In this document: positions 7,576 to 14,710 of the stretch, one piece after another | Numbering within the stretch: position 1 is the stretch's first letter | Layout: every line of letters starts with the position of its first letter | Origin: an uncultured delta proteobacterium | GTDB taxonomy: Bacteria > Myxococcota_A > Polyangia > Haliangiales > Haliangiaceae | Assembly: GCA_900696455.1 (NCBI GenBank) | Contig: CAADGB010000337.1 | Coordinates: 1-33,238, forward strand | DNA length: 33,238 bases | Direction: 5' to 3' | The notes under the pieces: generated by a model | Told to the model about the DNA's origin: nothing | Databases searched by the model: none | What the model saw: only the letters and a program-made list of their open reading frames with translations | Position numbers and translations under genes: made by a program

Positions 7576-7630
7576 ATTGCGGACGTCCGCAATCGCAAGA
7601 GGTGCGCGCGAAATAATGGACGTCCGCAAT
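7576..7630. promoter_or_regulatory. Palindromic operator with a second partial site
   Basis: ATTGCGGACGTCCGCAAT at 7576-7593 is a perfect 18-bp palindrome. A second copy, GGACGTCCGCAAT, lies at 7618-7630 with only one complete flank; its GGACGTCC core is 37 bp downstream of the first core. The pair sits just upstream of the start (7563) of the minus-strand operon and also 5' of the plus-strand frameshifted gene, so it could control both. The shape fits a dimeric HTH (XRE/CI-like) or ribbon-helix-helix repressor. The operon's own CopG-like protein (5452-5877) is one candidate binder. No clear -35/-10 pair was identified. Confidence 0.6.
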
Positions 7631-7706
7631 AGAGAGATCGCGCGCGTCAGGAGCCGTTCGCCGCGCGCAGGGCTCCGCGCGGCGAACGCCACACAAAGCA
7701 AGGGAG

Positions 7707-7975
7707 TTGCAGTCGACGGCGCGGCTCGCGAGCGCGTGGCTCGCGATCGACCCCACCGAGCGCGCCGAGGAGTTCGACAAGGCGATCGCGCTGGCGCGGT
7801 TAGTCGCGCCGAGCAGCGGCTGCGCGATCTGCCGATCGGTGGGGCCTGGGGAACCGACGCGATCGCCACGTTGTTCCGGCGCGCCGAGGAGTGGCTCGAC
7901 GAGTGGGGCGCGTCGTCAGTGGACGAGCGCGCGATCGAGGCGCCTGCGCTGGATGGTGCGCCGGACCGCCTGTAG
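7707..7975 (+). pseudogene. Frameshifted small gene, ~89 codons
   Basis: Two adjoining frames both show strong coding bias. The first, from about TTG 7707, reads RLASAWLAIDPTERAEEFDK then AIALAR. Around 7798-7803 the signal moves to another frame: RAEQRLRDLPIGGAWGTDAI, then FRRAEEWLDEWGASSVDERA, to TAG 7975. Joining the two gives one helical, acidic protein. The change equals a -1 shift or one missing base. There is no slippery heptamer at the join, so a decayed gene or a sequencing error is likelier than programmed shifting. The function is unknown. The start is uncertain because AGGGAG lies too close to TTG. Confidence 0.5.
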
Positions 7976-8022
7976 GCCGCGACGAGGGCGTCGTGCGTTT
8001 CCGACCCTCCAGGTCTTAGCTA

Positions 8023-8544
8023 TCACGATCCTCCGGGCACGAAGACGGCGAGACGTCCGACCGGAAAGCGGCCCTCCCATCCACAGGGGAAGACGCCCGC
8101 CTTGTACGCCTCGAAGATCCTCTCGAACAGAACGGCGTGGTCGCCACCACACCCGAGAACACGCACGAGAGCACAGTGAACGAGATCGGCGCCGATGTCC
8201 TCGCTGTACTCCGCTAACTCCGGCGGCAACACCTTCGCCAGCGCTGCATCGATTCGACGACTGATCCGACGGTCGAGGTCCCGTTGCGCGGTCGCGTCGA
8301 GGCCCTTCTTATATGCATCACCGTGGATGCCAGCCGTCATGTTCTCGCGAAGGCCAAGCCAATCGAGCGCGTCCTCGACGCGGACCCCAGGCCGGGCTTC
8401 TGTGAACAGCCACGCCTGAAGGTCGGCGATCGAGTGCGTCACGATCACGTCGCCGAGCACCTCGGGCTGCGGGTTGCGAAGGAGTGCCCCCGACTCGGCG
8501 AGCGCGATCACTTCCTCGGCTTCAGGATTGATGTCGATCGTCAC
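8023..8544 (-). CDS. Candidate immunity protein for the AHH nuclease toxin, 173 aa
   Basis: GTG 8544 lies 9 bp after the stop of the AHH toxin, with GGAAGG upstream. The protein is acidic, soluble and lacks a signal peptide (MTIDINPEAEEVIALAESGA...). Its C-terminal segment FEAYKAGVFPCGWEGRFPVG, then RLAVFVPG, resembles a group of small cytoplasmic proteins encoded beside polymorphic toxins; I cannot name the Pfam family with certainty. Position directly behind a toxin with a C-terminal nuclease is the classic arrangement for its cognate immunity gene. Binding to the nuclease is inferred. It is the last gene of the operon and converges with the frameshifted gene across 47 bp. Confidence 0.65.
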   Translation of the reverse strand: MTIDINPEAEEVIALAESGALLRNPQPEVLGDVIVTHSIADLQAWLFTEARPGVRVEDALDWLGLRENMTAGIHGDAYKKGLDATAQRDLDRRISRRIDAALAKVLPPELAEYSEDIGADLVHCALVRVLGCGGDHAVLFERIFEAYKAGVFPCGWEGRFPVGRLAVFVPGGS

Positions 8545-8553
8545 GTGACCTTC

Positions 8554-11500
8554 CTATTCGCTCAACATCCGGTACCACATCTCTTCCAGTTGTTCCACGG
8601 ACTGCCGTCCTGCCCGATGGAGAGGTGTGCCGCTCTCCAGCAACCTGCGCGCGCTCGCCTGTAGTGCAAGCACTTGCAAGCGCAGCTCCTCGACGCCGAG
8701 GTTCACGTCCAGCTCGGCGATCTTCCGCTTCATCGCGCCGTTGTACGCCTTGTGGTATCCGCGATGCGACGACAGCGCGCGGGCCCGGTCGTTCGGGAAC
8801 GGCAGCGCGATCCCATTCGATGCGTGATCGAACTGGAATCCGATCTTCTGGATGACCGGCTCGGACTTCAGCTCCGACGGGATGACGTGGTGCGCGCGAT
8901 ATCCGGGCCACTCCGTCCCGCGAGCGAGCCCCATCTCGTCGTTGATGTTCTTGCGAAGCTGCTCGGGGCTGCCGCCCGTCACGCCCTCGGCGAATCGCGC
9001 ATCGTCCGCGAACGACTCAGCGCCGAGATCTCCGCGCTGCAATCCTTCAAACGTCGCGTCCTCGGCGGACGCGACGCGCTCACGGATCTTCGACGTGTCC
9101 GGCATGCCGACGGTGTGCTCGCCGGTGACCGGATCTCGTTGTGCCGTTCGTGCGATGTCGTCGAAGGCGTCGGCCTGCTCCTCCAGGAACCGGACCTCGG
9201 CCTCCAGCGCGTCGGACACGTCGCCGCCCCTCGATAGCAGCGCGGCTCGCCGCGTGTTGGCGATCCGCAGGAGCTTCTCGGCCTCCATCCGCGCGAGCCA
9301 CGCCTCGGAACCGGGCCGCGCGACGCCACCTTGGAACATCGCCAGGATCTCGTCGAGGATCCGGCGTAGCTTCCCCCACGCGCCGTTGTAGCGCTGGAGC
9401 AGCTTGATCGTCTTGCCGTGGGCCAGCACGTCGGCTGTGCTGGCCGCGCGACCGACTCGGATCTTGAGGATCTCGACCGTCTCGTCGTCCGCGACCCGGA
9501 AGTCAACCTGTACGCCGGTTCCGAGCGCGTCGTCCGGCTCGATCCGCGCACCGATACGCCGCCCGAGCGCCTCCGTGTTCGACGCCGCCAGCGGCCCCAC
9601 CTCGTCGGTGACGCGCGCGCCGCGCGCGGCGATGCGCGCGGCGTCGTCGGCGCCCGCCTCGTTGGCGATCTTGCTGCCGATGCGCCCGAGCCCGGCCTCC
9701 TCGCCGATCTCGTCGAGGTGATCGATCTGCTCGGCCGTGGCGTGGCCGGCGCGCACCGCGCGATGGAGGCCAGCGGCCTCGCGGAATGTCTGCCGAGCGA
9801 AGCCGGCGCCGACGCCGAGCATCACGATCTGGACCGCCAGCCACGTAAGCGACGGCTCCTCCTGGCTCAGCGCGCGCGCCTTGTCGAGCGCCGTGTTGGT
9901 GAGGCGCTTCGCCTGGTCGTACTTGTCGACCTCCTCCATGACCAGATAAGCGTCGAGCGCGAGGCCCGCAAGTTCGGCGCCCGCAACGACGAGCGAACCG
10001 CCGCCGGTCGGGATCGCCGTGAGGAGCGCGAGCCCGAGCGTCACCGCCGCGATCGCCCACCCCGTCCAGTCGCTGCCGTTGGCGGCGTCCACCTCGCGGT
10101 CGGCGACACCGTCCCGGTACGAGCCCGGCGGGATGTGCATCCGCTGCTTGGTCATCTCGACGATCGACGGCAGCTTCAGTGGGTCGAGCTTCCCCGTGAA
10201 CAGGTCGATGTCGGTCAAGCGGATGTCCTTGACCTTGGGCAACACCGATCGGAGCACCCCGCGCATGACGTCCTCGTCGTCGTCCTTGGCGACTCTGCCG
10301 AGATTGGCGTCCCGGGGATCGCCATCCGCGGAGCGGAAGGCGGCGAGGACGGGGTGCTCTCCCTCGAGCTCGACCCAACGGACCTGGAGCTTGGTCTGCC
10401 ACTCGGCGAGGCGTTGCCCCAGCTCCTCGACGCGCGCGAACCCTTCCATCTCCTCGGGACTGGCACTGTCGACTCCGCCCGGAATGGGCGGGTTGCTGCC
10501 GGCCAGCTCGTCGTACTGCTCTTGGAGACCGCCAACGACCCGTTGCAGCTCCTTCAGCTCACTCGCGGCGGCACCGAGGCTCTCCCGGCTGCCCTGTTTC
10601 TGCTCGAACGCTGCGGCTTGGTCAGGTCCGACGCGGCTGTCCTTCTTGGACATCTGCATCACGAGCTTGACCGCGAGGTCGGTGTGGCCGAGGATCACGA
10701 GGTTCGTGGCGTTGGTGAGGATCTCGCGGTCGGCATTGAGCCCATAGGACTCCAGGACCGTGGCGATTTCCTTCTCGCTCTCGGCAAGCAGATCCAGGCC
10801 GGTGCGCTTCGCGGTCGCGCGGAAGTCCTTTCGGAACGCTTCCTCCTCGGCCTGGATGATGTCGAGCTGCTCCAGGGCGAGCGTGTATTCCTCGTCGTAG
10901 GTGTTGTAGGCGATGTCGTAGACGCGCTGGCGCGTCCACTCGACCCCGTGCGTGGCGATGCGCTTCTCCAGGTAGTGGCGCATCGCGAGCGGCTCGGACG
11001 GCAGGCCCTCCCACTCGTCCATCACGGGCTCGGGCTTGCGAGGGAGGTCGCGCTCGTGCGCGAGCCACTCCATCTCACCCCGGCCTTTGAGCAACGTCTC
11101 GCGCCGCGCCGGATCGGCCTCGGCGGCGAGCTGCTCCTCGATGTTCTCCTGCTCGGCGACCAGCTCCTCGTCGGTGAGGTCGCGCGCGCTGTCGACGTCG
11201 GGGGTGCGCACCTCGATGCGGCGGGTGAGGATCCGCTCGCTCGGCCGGCCGGAGTTGAGGAACAAGCGGGCGCGGTAGTCGCCCGACTTGGGGACCGTGA
11301 TCGGCAGGTACACTGACACCATCAGCGGGTGCCAGGTCCCGCCGGCTTCGGCGACCGACTCGCCGTTCCCGTCGAGAATCTTGCACCACACCGGCACCGC
11401 GGCGGCGTCGGCGGGCATCGCCTCGTGCGCGATCGCCGCGATCGTGAGCGTCCCCGCGGTCCCGCGCTCCAGGATCACCGGCTTGGGGATCTGGAAGACG

Positions 11501-12636
11501 TTCTCGTCGGAGAGCCGGCGCAGGAACGACGCCTCCGGCGTCAGGTCGGGGCCGCCGGCCGGCGTCGTGATCCCGGCCTCGGCCTGGCGCACCTCGCCCA
11601 TGCCCGCGAAGTGGATCCCGCCCGCCGGAGCCGCGCGCACGGCGGGGAGCGGCGTGCCGGGCTGCTCGGCGATGCGCGCCGCGTTCGCGCGCGCCTCGAC
11701 CTCTGCGCCGCTCTCGACCGACGCGACGCCCGACGCCATCGCGACATTCGTGCCGGCTCGTTGGTTCTGGAGCACGTGGGTCAACTCGTGCCCGACGAGC
11801 GCGGCGGACGGTTGCTTGTCGGCGAACATCATGGTGTTCCCGCGCGTCATTGCTTGCGCGCCGTGGGGTTCAAGCTCGGCGGCCATGCCGGTGTGCGCCT
11901 CGACGTGGCCGAGCGACTCGCCGAACGAGGACTCCATCTCCGCCTGATGCGGCAACGGCTCGGCGTCCGCCACCGGCGGTGTCGCGTCGGGTGCGCGCGT
12001 GTTGCCTGCGTCTGCGGCTCCGTCGGGCTGCGCACGGGCAGACTCGCCGTTGGGGACGGGCGCGACCTCTTCATCCGCCGTCGCGGCGACATCGAGCGTG
12101 GCGTGCCAGTCGTCGCGCTCGCGTGCCTCGATCGCTTCGAGCCGCGCGATCGCCGCAGGGTCCTGGGCGAAGACCACCCCCTCGTAGTCGGCGGCCGTGG
12201 TGTACGTCGGCGGCAGGCGCGCTTGCAGCGGCCGGGCCTCGGCCTCGAACGCGGTGATATCCTGCCGAACCTGGGCGACGTCGGGCAAGAGATCGGGCGC
12301 GACCTCCGCGGCGAGATCGTCGGCGACCTTCACCCGATCCCGGGCGCGCCAGATCGCGTTTTGGACCGTGTTCCCCGCCGCGCGCGCTCTCGCGATGTCG
12401 CGCGTCTCGCGCGGCGCGTGCGGGTCGACGGCCACGGCCAGCTCGGGCAGTCCGCGCCGGCCAGTCGCGACGTGGTTGCGCGCTTCGTCGAGCGCGCGCG
12501 TGACGTCGGCCCGCGTGGGCGCGCGACGGGACAGTCCCGCGGTGAGCGTGGTGCCTCCCACCTTCGGGAGGCTCGGCGGTTCGTGGTCGCCGCCGTCGCG
12601 GCCACGCCCACCGCCGGAGCGGCGCTCCCTGCTCAT
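8554..12636 (-). CDS. Polymorphic toxin: shared N-terminal domain, DUF4157 (eCIS core) and C-terminal AHH nuclease, 1360 aa
   Basis: ATG 12636 overlaps the previous stop as ATGA. Residues ~45-187 match the N-terminal domain of the other toxin in this operon. Residues ~230-295 are a DUF4157 domain: HQAEMESSFGESLGHVEAHT, TRGNTMMF and the metallopeptidase-like HELTH at 283-287 followed by VLQNQ. DUF4157 marks many cargo proteins of extracellular contractile injection systems. The long middle contains helical/coiled stretches and a hydrophobic pair (AIAAVTLGLALLTAIP..., GGGSLVVAGAELAGLALDAY) near 10070-9940. The end is an AHH-type nuclease of the HNH/ENDO VII fold: RAHHVIPS (H1249, H1250), FDHASNGIALP (H1271), and SSHRGYHKAYN (H1291, H1295). 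The next gene is its probable immunity gene. No other eCIS structural gene is in view. Confidence 0.88.
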   Translation of the reverse strand: MSRERRSGGGRGRDGGDHEPPSLPKVGGTTLTAGLSRRAPTRADVTRALDEARNHVATGRRGLPELAVAVDPHAPRETRDIARARAAGNTVQNAIWRARDRVKVADDLAAEVAPDLLPDVAQVRQDITAFEAEARPLQARLPPTYTTAADYEGVVFAQDPAAIARLEAIEARERDDWHATLDVAATADEEVAPVPNGESARAQPDGAADAGNTRAPDATPPVADAEPLPHQAEMESSFGESLGHVEAHTGMAAELEPHGAQAMTRGNTMMFADKQPSAALVGHELTHVLQNQRAGTNVAMASGVASVESGAEVEARANAARIAEQPGTPLPAVRAAPAGGIHFAGMGEVRQAEAGITTPAGGPDLTPEASFLRRLSDENVFQIPKPVILERGTAGTLTIAAIAHEAMPADAAAVPVWCKILDGNGESVAEAGGTWHPLMVSVYLPITVPKSGDYRARLFLNSGRPSERILTRRIEVRTPDVDSARDLTDEELVAEQENIEEQLAAEADPARRETLLKGRGEMEWLAHERDLPRKPEPVMDEWEGLPSEPLAMRHYLEKRIATHGVEWTRQRVYDIAYNTYDEEYTLALEQLDIIQAEEEAFRKDFRATAKRTGLDLLAESEKEIATVLESYGLNADREILTNATNLVILGHTDLAVKLVMQMSKKDSRVGPDQAAAFEQKQGSRESLGAAASELKELQRVVGGLQEQYDELAGSNPPIPGGVDSASPEEMEGFARVEELGQRLAEWQTKLQVRWVELEGEHPVLAAFRSADGDPRDANLGRVAKDDDEDVMRGVLRSVLPKVKDIRLTDIDLFTGKLDPLKLPSIVEMTKQRMHIPPGSYRDGVADREVDAANGSDWTGWAIAAVTLGLALLTAIPTGGGSLVVAGAELAGLALDAYLVMEEVDKYDQAKRLTNTALDKARALSQEEPSLTWLAVQIVMLGVGAGFARQTFREAAGLHRAVRAGHATAEQIDHLDEIGEEAGLGRIGSKIANEAGADDAARIAARGARVTDEVGPLAASNTEALGRRIGARIEPDDALGTGVQVDFRVADDETVEILKIRVGRAASTADVLAHGKTIKLLQRYNGAWGKLRRILDEILAMFQGGVARPGSEAWLARMEAEKLLRIANTRRAALLSRGGDVSDALEAEVRFLEEQADAFDDIARTAQRDPVTGEHTVGMPDTSKIRERVASAEDATFEGLQRGDLGAESFADDARFAEGVTGGSPEQLRKNINDEMGLARGTEWPGYRAHHVIPSELKSEPVIQKIGFQFDHASNGIALPFPNDRARALSSHRGYHKAYNGAMKRKIAELDVNLGVEELRLQVLALQASARRLLESGTPLHRAGRQSVEQLEEMWYRMLSE

Positions 12637-12863
12637 TCGCCCGTCCTCCGGTCGTCGATCGATCCCAGGCTCCCGAGGCCGCGCACGATCTTGATGAGGC
12701 CGACCCCGATCTTGACGACGCCGAGCAGGAGGAACATGCCGGGCTTGCTCGTCGAGGACGACATCACGACGAACGCGATCCCGATCACGAGGAACAGCAC
12801 GCCCACGAAAAGGTCCAGGCCGCCGCGTCCGTTCGGGCGATCGTTCGAGGAAGGGGTATTCAT
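12633..12863 (-). CDS. Small membrane protein, 76 aa
   Basis: Begins MNTPSSNDRPNGRGGLDLFV, then two hydrophobic helices: GVLFLVIGIAFVVMS and FLLLGVVKIGVGLIKIVRG, separated by a short SSTSKPG turn. A polar tail follows. It overlaps its neighbours by ATGA on both sides (12860-12863 and 12633-12636), so it is translated together with the toxin. Its role is unknown. Because it precedes the toxin rather than following it, it is a less natural immunity candidate than 8023-8544, but an accessory role in loading or a second immunity factor is possible. Confidence 0.75.
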   Translation of the reverse strand: MNTPSSNDRPNGRGGLDLFVGVLFLVIGIAFVVMSSSTSKPGMFLLLGVVKIGVGLIKIVRGLGSLGSIDDRRTGE

Positions 12864-13084
12864 CGGCGGGACCTTCGGCCAGCGGTGGGACGGGCGGGGC
12901 GTTCGGATGAGCTATGGGCCGGGCGGATGGGGAGCGTGCATGGAACGCCCACGAGATCAATCGCCCCGGCGGGGTGATCGAGCAGAGAAACCGACGTCGT
13001 CCCGAGCGTGACCGGCGCCGTCGGCGCAGGCGCCTGACCGTAGCGCTCGCCCTCGGCGACCGGATCGAAGTAGTCGCCGCTCAT
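12860..13084 (-). CDS. Small protein of unknown function, 74 aa
   Basis: Starts MSGDYFDPVAEGERYGQAPA and continues TAPVTLGTTSVSLLDHPAGA, then a Cys-containing stretch and a basic tail (ARPTAGRRSRR). The protein is polar with proline-rich turns, possibly a tail-tip or adaptor-like peptide. It overlaps both neighbours by ATGA (13081-13084 and 12860-12863). No homologue is recognised. It has no counterpart in the first toxin unit. Confidence 0.6.
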   Translation of the reverse strand: MSGDYFDPVAEGERYGQAPAPTAPVTLGTTSVSLLDHPAGAIDLVGVPCTLPIRPAHSSSERPARPTAGRRSRR

Positions 13085-13614
13085 CGCGCGCGCCTCTCAG
13101 CCGCGAGGATCTCCACGGCGCACTCGCCGAGGGCGCTGGCCTCGCGCTCCAACTCGGCGAGCGTCGCGACGGTGGCGCGTACGCTGCGGCGCGAGTGGAC
13201 CAGCGTCCTCGTCACGTCGGCGAGCGCCAGCTCGACCAGCGCGCGATTGTTCGCGGCACGCTCGGCGCGCGCCAGCTCGTGGCGGAGTCGCAGGAGAGCC
13301 GGTCGCACGGCACCGAGCCGCGCTCGTAGCCGGACGAGCCGGTCGTCGAGATGCTCGTCGGGATCGAGGGCTTCGCTCGCGCGAGGCGGCGGCGGCAACG
13401 GCGCCGGCTCGTCGGCGATCCGAACCTCGAAGCAACGCTCGGGCGTCGGCGCGGGGACGGCCGCGGGGCGTGTCGGCTCGTCGTCGTCAAGATCGATCGT
13501 GTCGGCGCCGGGGCCGTGGACGCGCAGCCCGAGCGGGATGGCGGGCGACGTCGTGCGCGTGCGCGCCGCCGCGCCGAGGCGCAGCGACGCCAGCGCGTAC
13601 CGGCGATTGGTCAC
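13081..13614 (-). CDS. Toxin-unit leader protein, 177 aa, paralogous N-terminus with the 83-aa protein
   Basis: GTG 13614 overlaps the previous stop as GTGA (13611-13614). The first ~30 residues (VTNRRYALASLRLGAAARTR, then SPAIPLGLRV) align with the start of the protein at 16953-17204 (MTDRRDALVSLAVAARARAS, then SPATSLGLRV). Between them lies an acidic, proline-rich linker (DTIDLDDDEPTRPAAVPAPT), and the C-terminal ~100 residues form a predicted coiled coil (RLVRLRARLGAVRPALLRLR...). I infer an adaptor or chaperone for the downstream toxin, because both paralogues sit at the same place in each unit. A longer upstream reading in this frame has poor codon use. Confidence 0.7.
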   Translation of the reverse strand: MTNRRYALASLRLGAAARTRTTSPAIPLGLRVHGPGADTIDLDDDEPTRPAAVPAPTPERCFEVRIADEPAPLPPPPRASEALDPDEHLDDRLVRLRARLGAVRPALLRLRHELARAERAANNRALVELALADVTRTLVHSRRSVRATVATLAELEREASALGECAVEILAAERRAR

Positions 13615-13976
13615 GACGAAGGCTCCATGGCGCTCACGCGAACGCGCTCGCGGTCGATCACGTCGAGTTGCTCCTCGATGGCGCCGACGAGGATGAACAC
13701 GCGCTCGACGGCGCGCTCGACGGTCGGCTCTCCCGTGTTGCCCGACAGGTCGGCGGCGATGCGCGCGACCTGTCGCAAGCGGCGCGACGCCGCCGCGCGA
13801 CACGCCTCGACGTACCAGGCCGGCGGCGGTCGCCCATGGAGAGCGCGCGAGGTGCGGTCGAGCCAGTCGGAGATCGCCGCATCGGCACGTTCGAGCGCGC
13901 CACGTGCCATGAGCATCGCGAACGTTGCCGCACTGGTCGCGATGTCGCGCGGGTCGGGAATCCAGATCCCCAGCAT
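13611..13976 (-). CDS. Toxin-unit first gene, helical protein, 121 aa
   Basis: ATG 13976 begins two bases after the stop of the membrane immunity candidate (TAG 13981-13979). It reads MLGIWIPDPRDIATSAATFA, then long helices (MLMARGALERADAAISDWLD, SRRLRQVARIAADLSGNTGE, ERVFILVGAIEEQLDVIDRE). The start IW..(D/N)PR recalls the 51-aa protein that opens the first toxin unit (MIWTVNNPRAVELLSQLARS), though the match is short. It overlaps the next gene as GTGA. No family is recognised; an adaptor, chaperone or structural accessory role fits the context. Confidence 0.7.
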   Translation of the reverse strand: MLGIWIPDPRDIATSAATFAMLMARGALERADAAISDWLDRTSRALHGRPPPAWYVEACRAAASRRLRQVARIAADLSGNTGEPTVERAVERVFILVGAIEEQLDVIDRERVRVSAMEPSS

Positions 13977-13978
13977 CG

Positions 13979-14710
13979 CTACACCTCTGTCCCTTGCCGG
14001 CGTCGAGCTTCGGCGGTGCGGTTCTCCAGGGCGGCGGCCAGCTCGAGGAAGCCCTCGCGCCCGAGCGACGCGCCCAACACGGACATGGGGAAGTCTCGCT
14101 CGTAGCGCCCGAAGCCGCTGCGGATCTCGATCCAAGGCTTCGAGGCGGGGCCCCAGACGGTCGCGGTGACGTCGGCCAGGTCGATCGCGACGACCTCTCG
14201 CGACCAGCTCGACCGCGGCACGATCACCTGTGTGTCGGTGACGCGAATGCCTTGCCGGAGGAGGGCCGCCTTGAGGAAGGCTGCGAGGCCGCTGCACGCG
14301 AGCGCCACGGCACACAGGCCGATCAGCGCGCCGAGCTGCGTGGCCCTCCAGCTCGGCGATACGAGCAGGAGGGCGCACACGCTCAGCGCCCCGAGCACGA
14401 CGGCCGCCGCCAGCGCGCGCGGCCGGAGCGGGTACTCGCGATCGCCTGCCGGTGGCGGCGTGCCGGCGATCGTGTCCTTCCATGCGTTGTCGCGGGCCTC
14501 GTCACGCGCAGCGCTCCTCGCCGCGAGGAGCCGGAGCACGCCGAGGCTGACCACGAACGTGAGGGCGGTGCCTCCGATCGTGATGGCCAGCGACGGGCCG
14601 ATCGCCCATGCGACGAGCCCCACGGCGAGCGAGACCGCGAGCGCCTGGAGCAAGCGCCTGCGCTCCCTGCGTGCCGCGACGGCGGCCGGCGGCAGCGTCT
14701 GGTCTTTCAT
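13979..14710 (-). CDS. Four-helix membrane protein with PH-like C-terminus, candidate immunity protein, 243 aa
   Basis: ATG 14710 shares one base with the stop of the pore-forming-like toxin. Hydrophobic helices are seen at LLQALAVSLAVGLVAWAIGP, ITIGGTALTFVVSLGVLRLL, LAAAVVLGALSVCALLLV and LGALIGLCAVALACSGLAAF. After the last, ~95 residues form a soluble domain with strand-like segments (GIRVTDTQVIVPRSSW, VVAIDLADVTATVWGP) and a closing helix, similar in pattern to bacterial PH (bPH2) domains. Immunity proteins against pore-forming toxins are typically multi-pass inner-membrane proteins encoded just downstream, which is exactly the arrangement here. The pairing is inferred from position and topology. 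Confidence 0.68.
   Translation of the reverse strand: MKDQTLPPAAVAARRERRRLLQALAVSLAVGLVAWAIGPSLAITIGGTALTFVVSLGVLRLLAARSAARDEARDNAWKDTIAGTPPPAGDREYPLRPRALAAAVVLGALSVCALLLVSPSWRATQLGALIGLCAVALACSGLAAFLKAALLRQGIRVTDTQVIVPRSSWSREVVAIDLADVTATVWGPASKPWIEIRSGFGRYERDFPMSVLGASLGREGFLELAAALENRTAEARRRQGTEV

Noticed and set aside
7790-7810. Programmed -1 ribosomal frameshift
   Set aside because: No slippery X-XXY-YYZ heptamer at the join and no clear downstream structure; mutation or error is simpler.
9418-13011. Long open frames on the plus strand (over 500 codons each) opposite the DUF4157-AHH toxin
   Set aside because: They are antisense to a gene with clear domains. High GC removes stops from several frames, and their translations are arginine/aspartate-rich without motifs.
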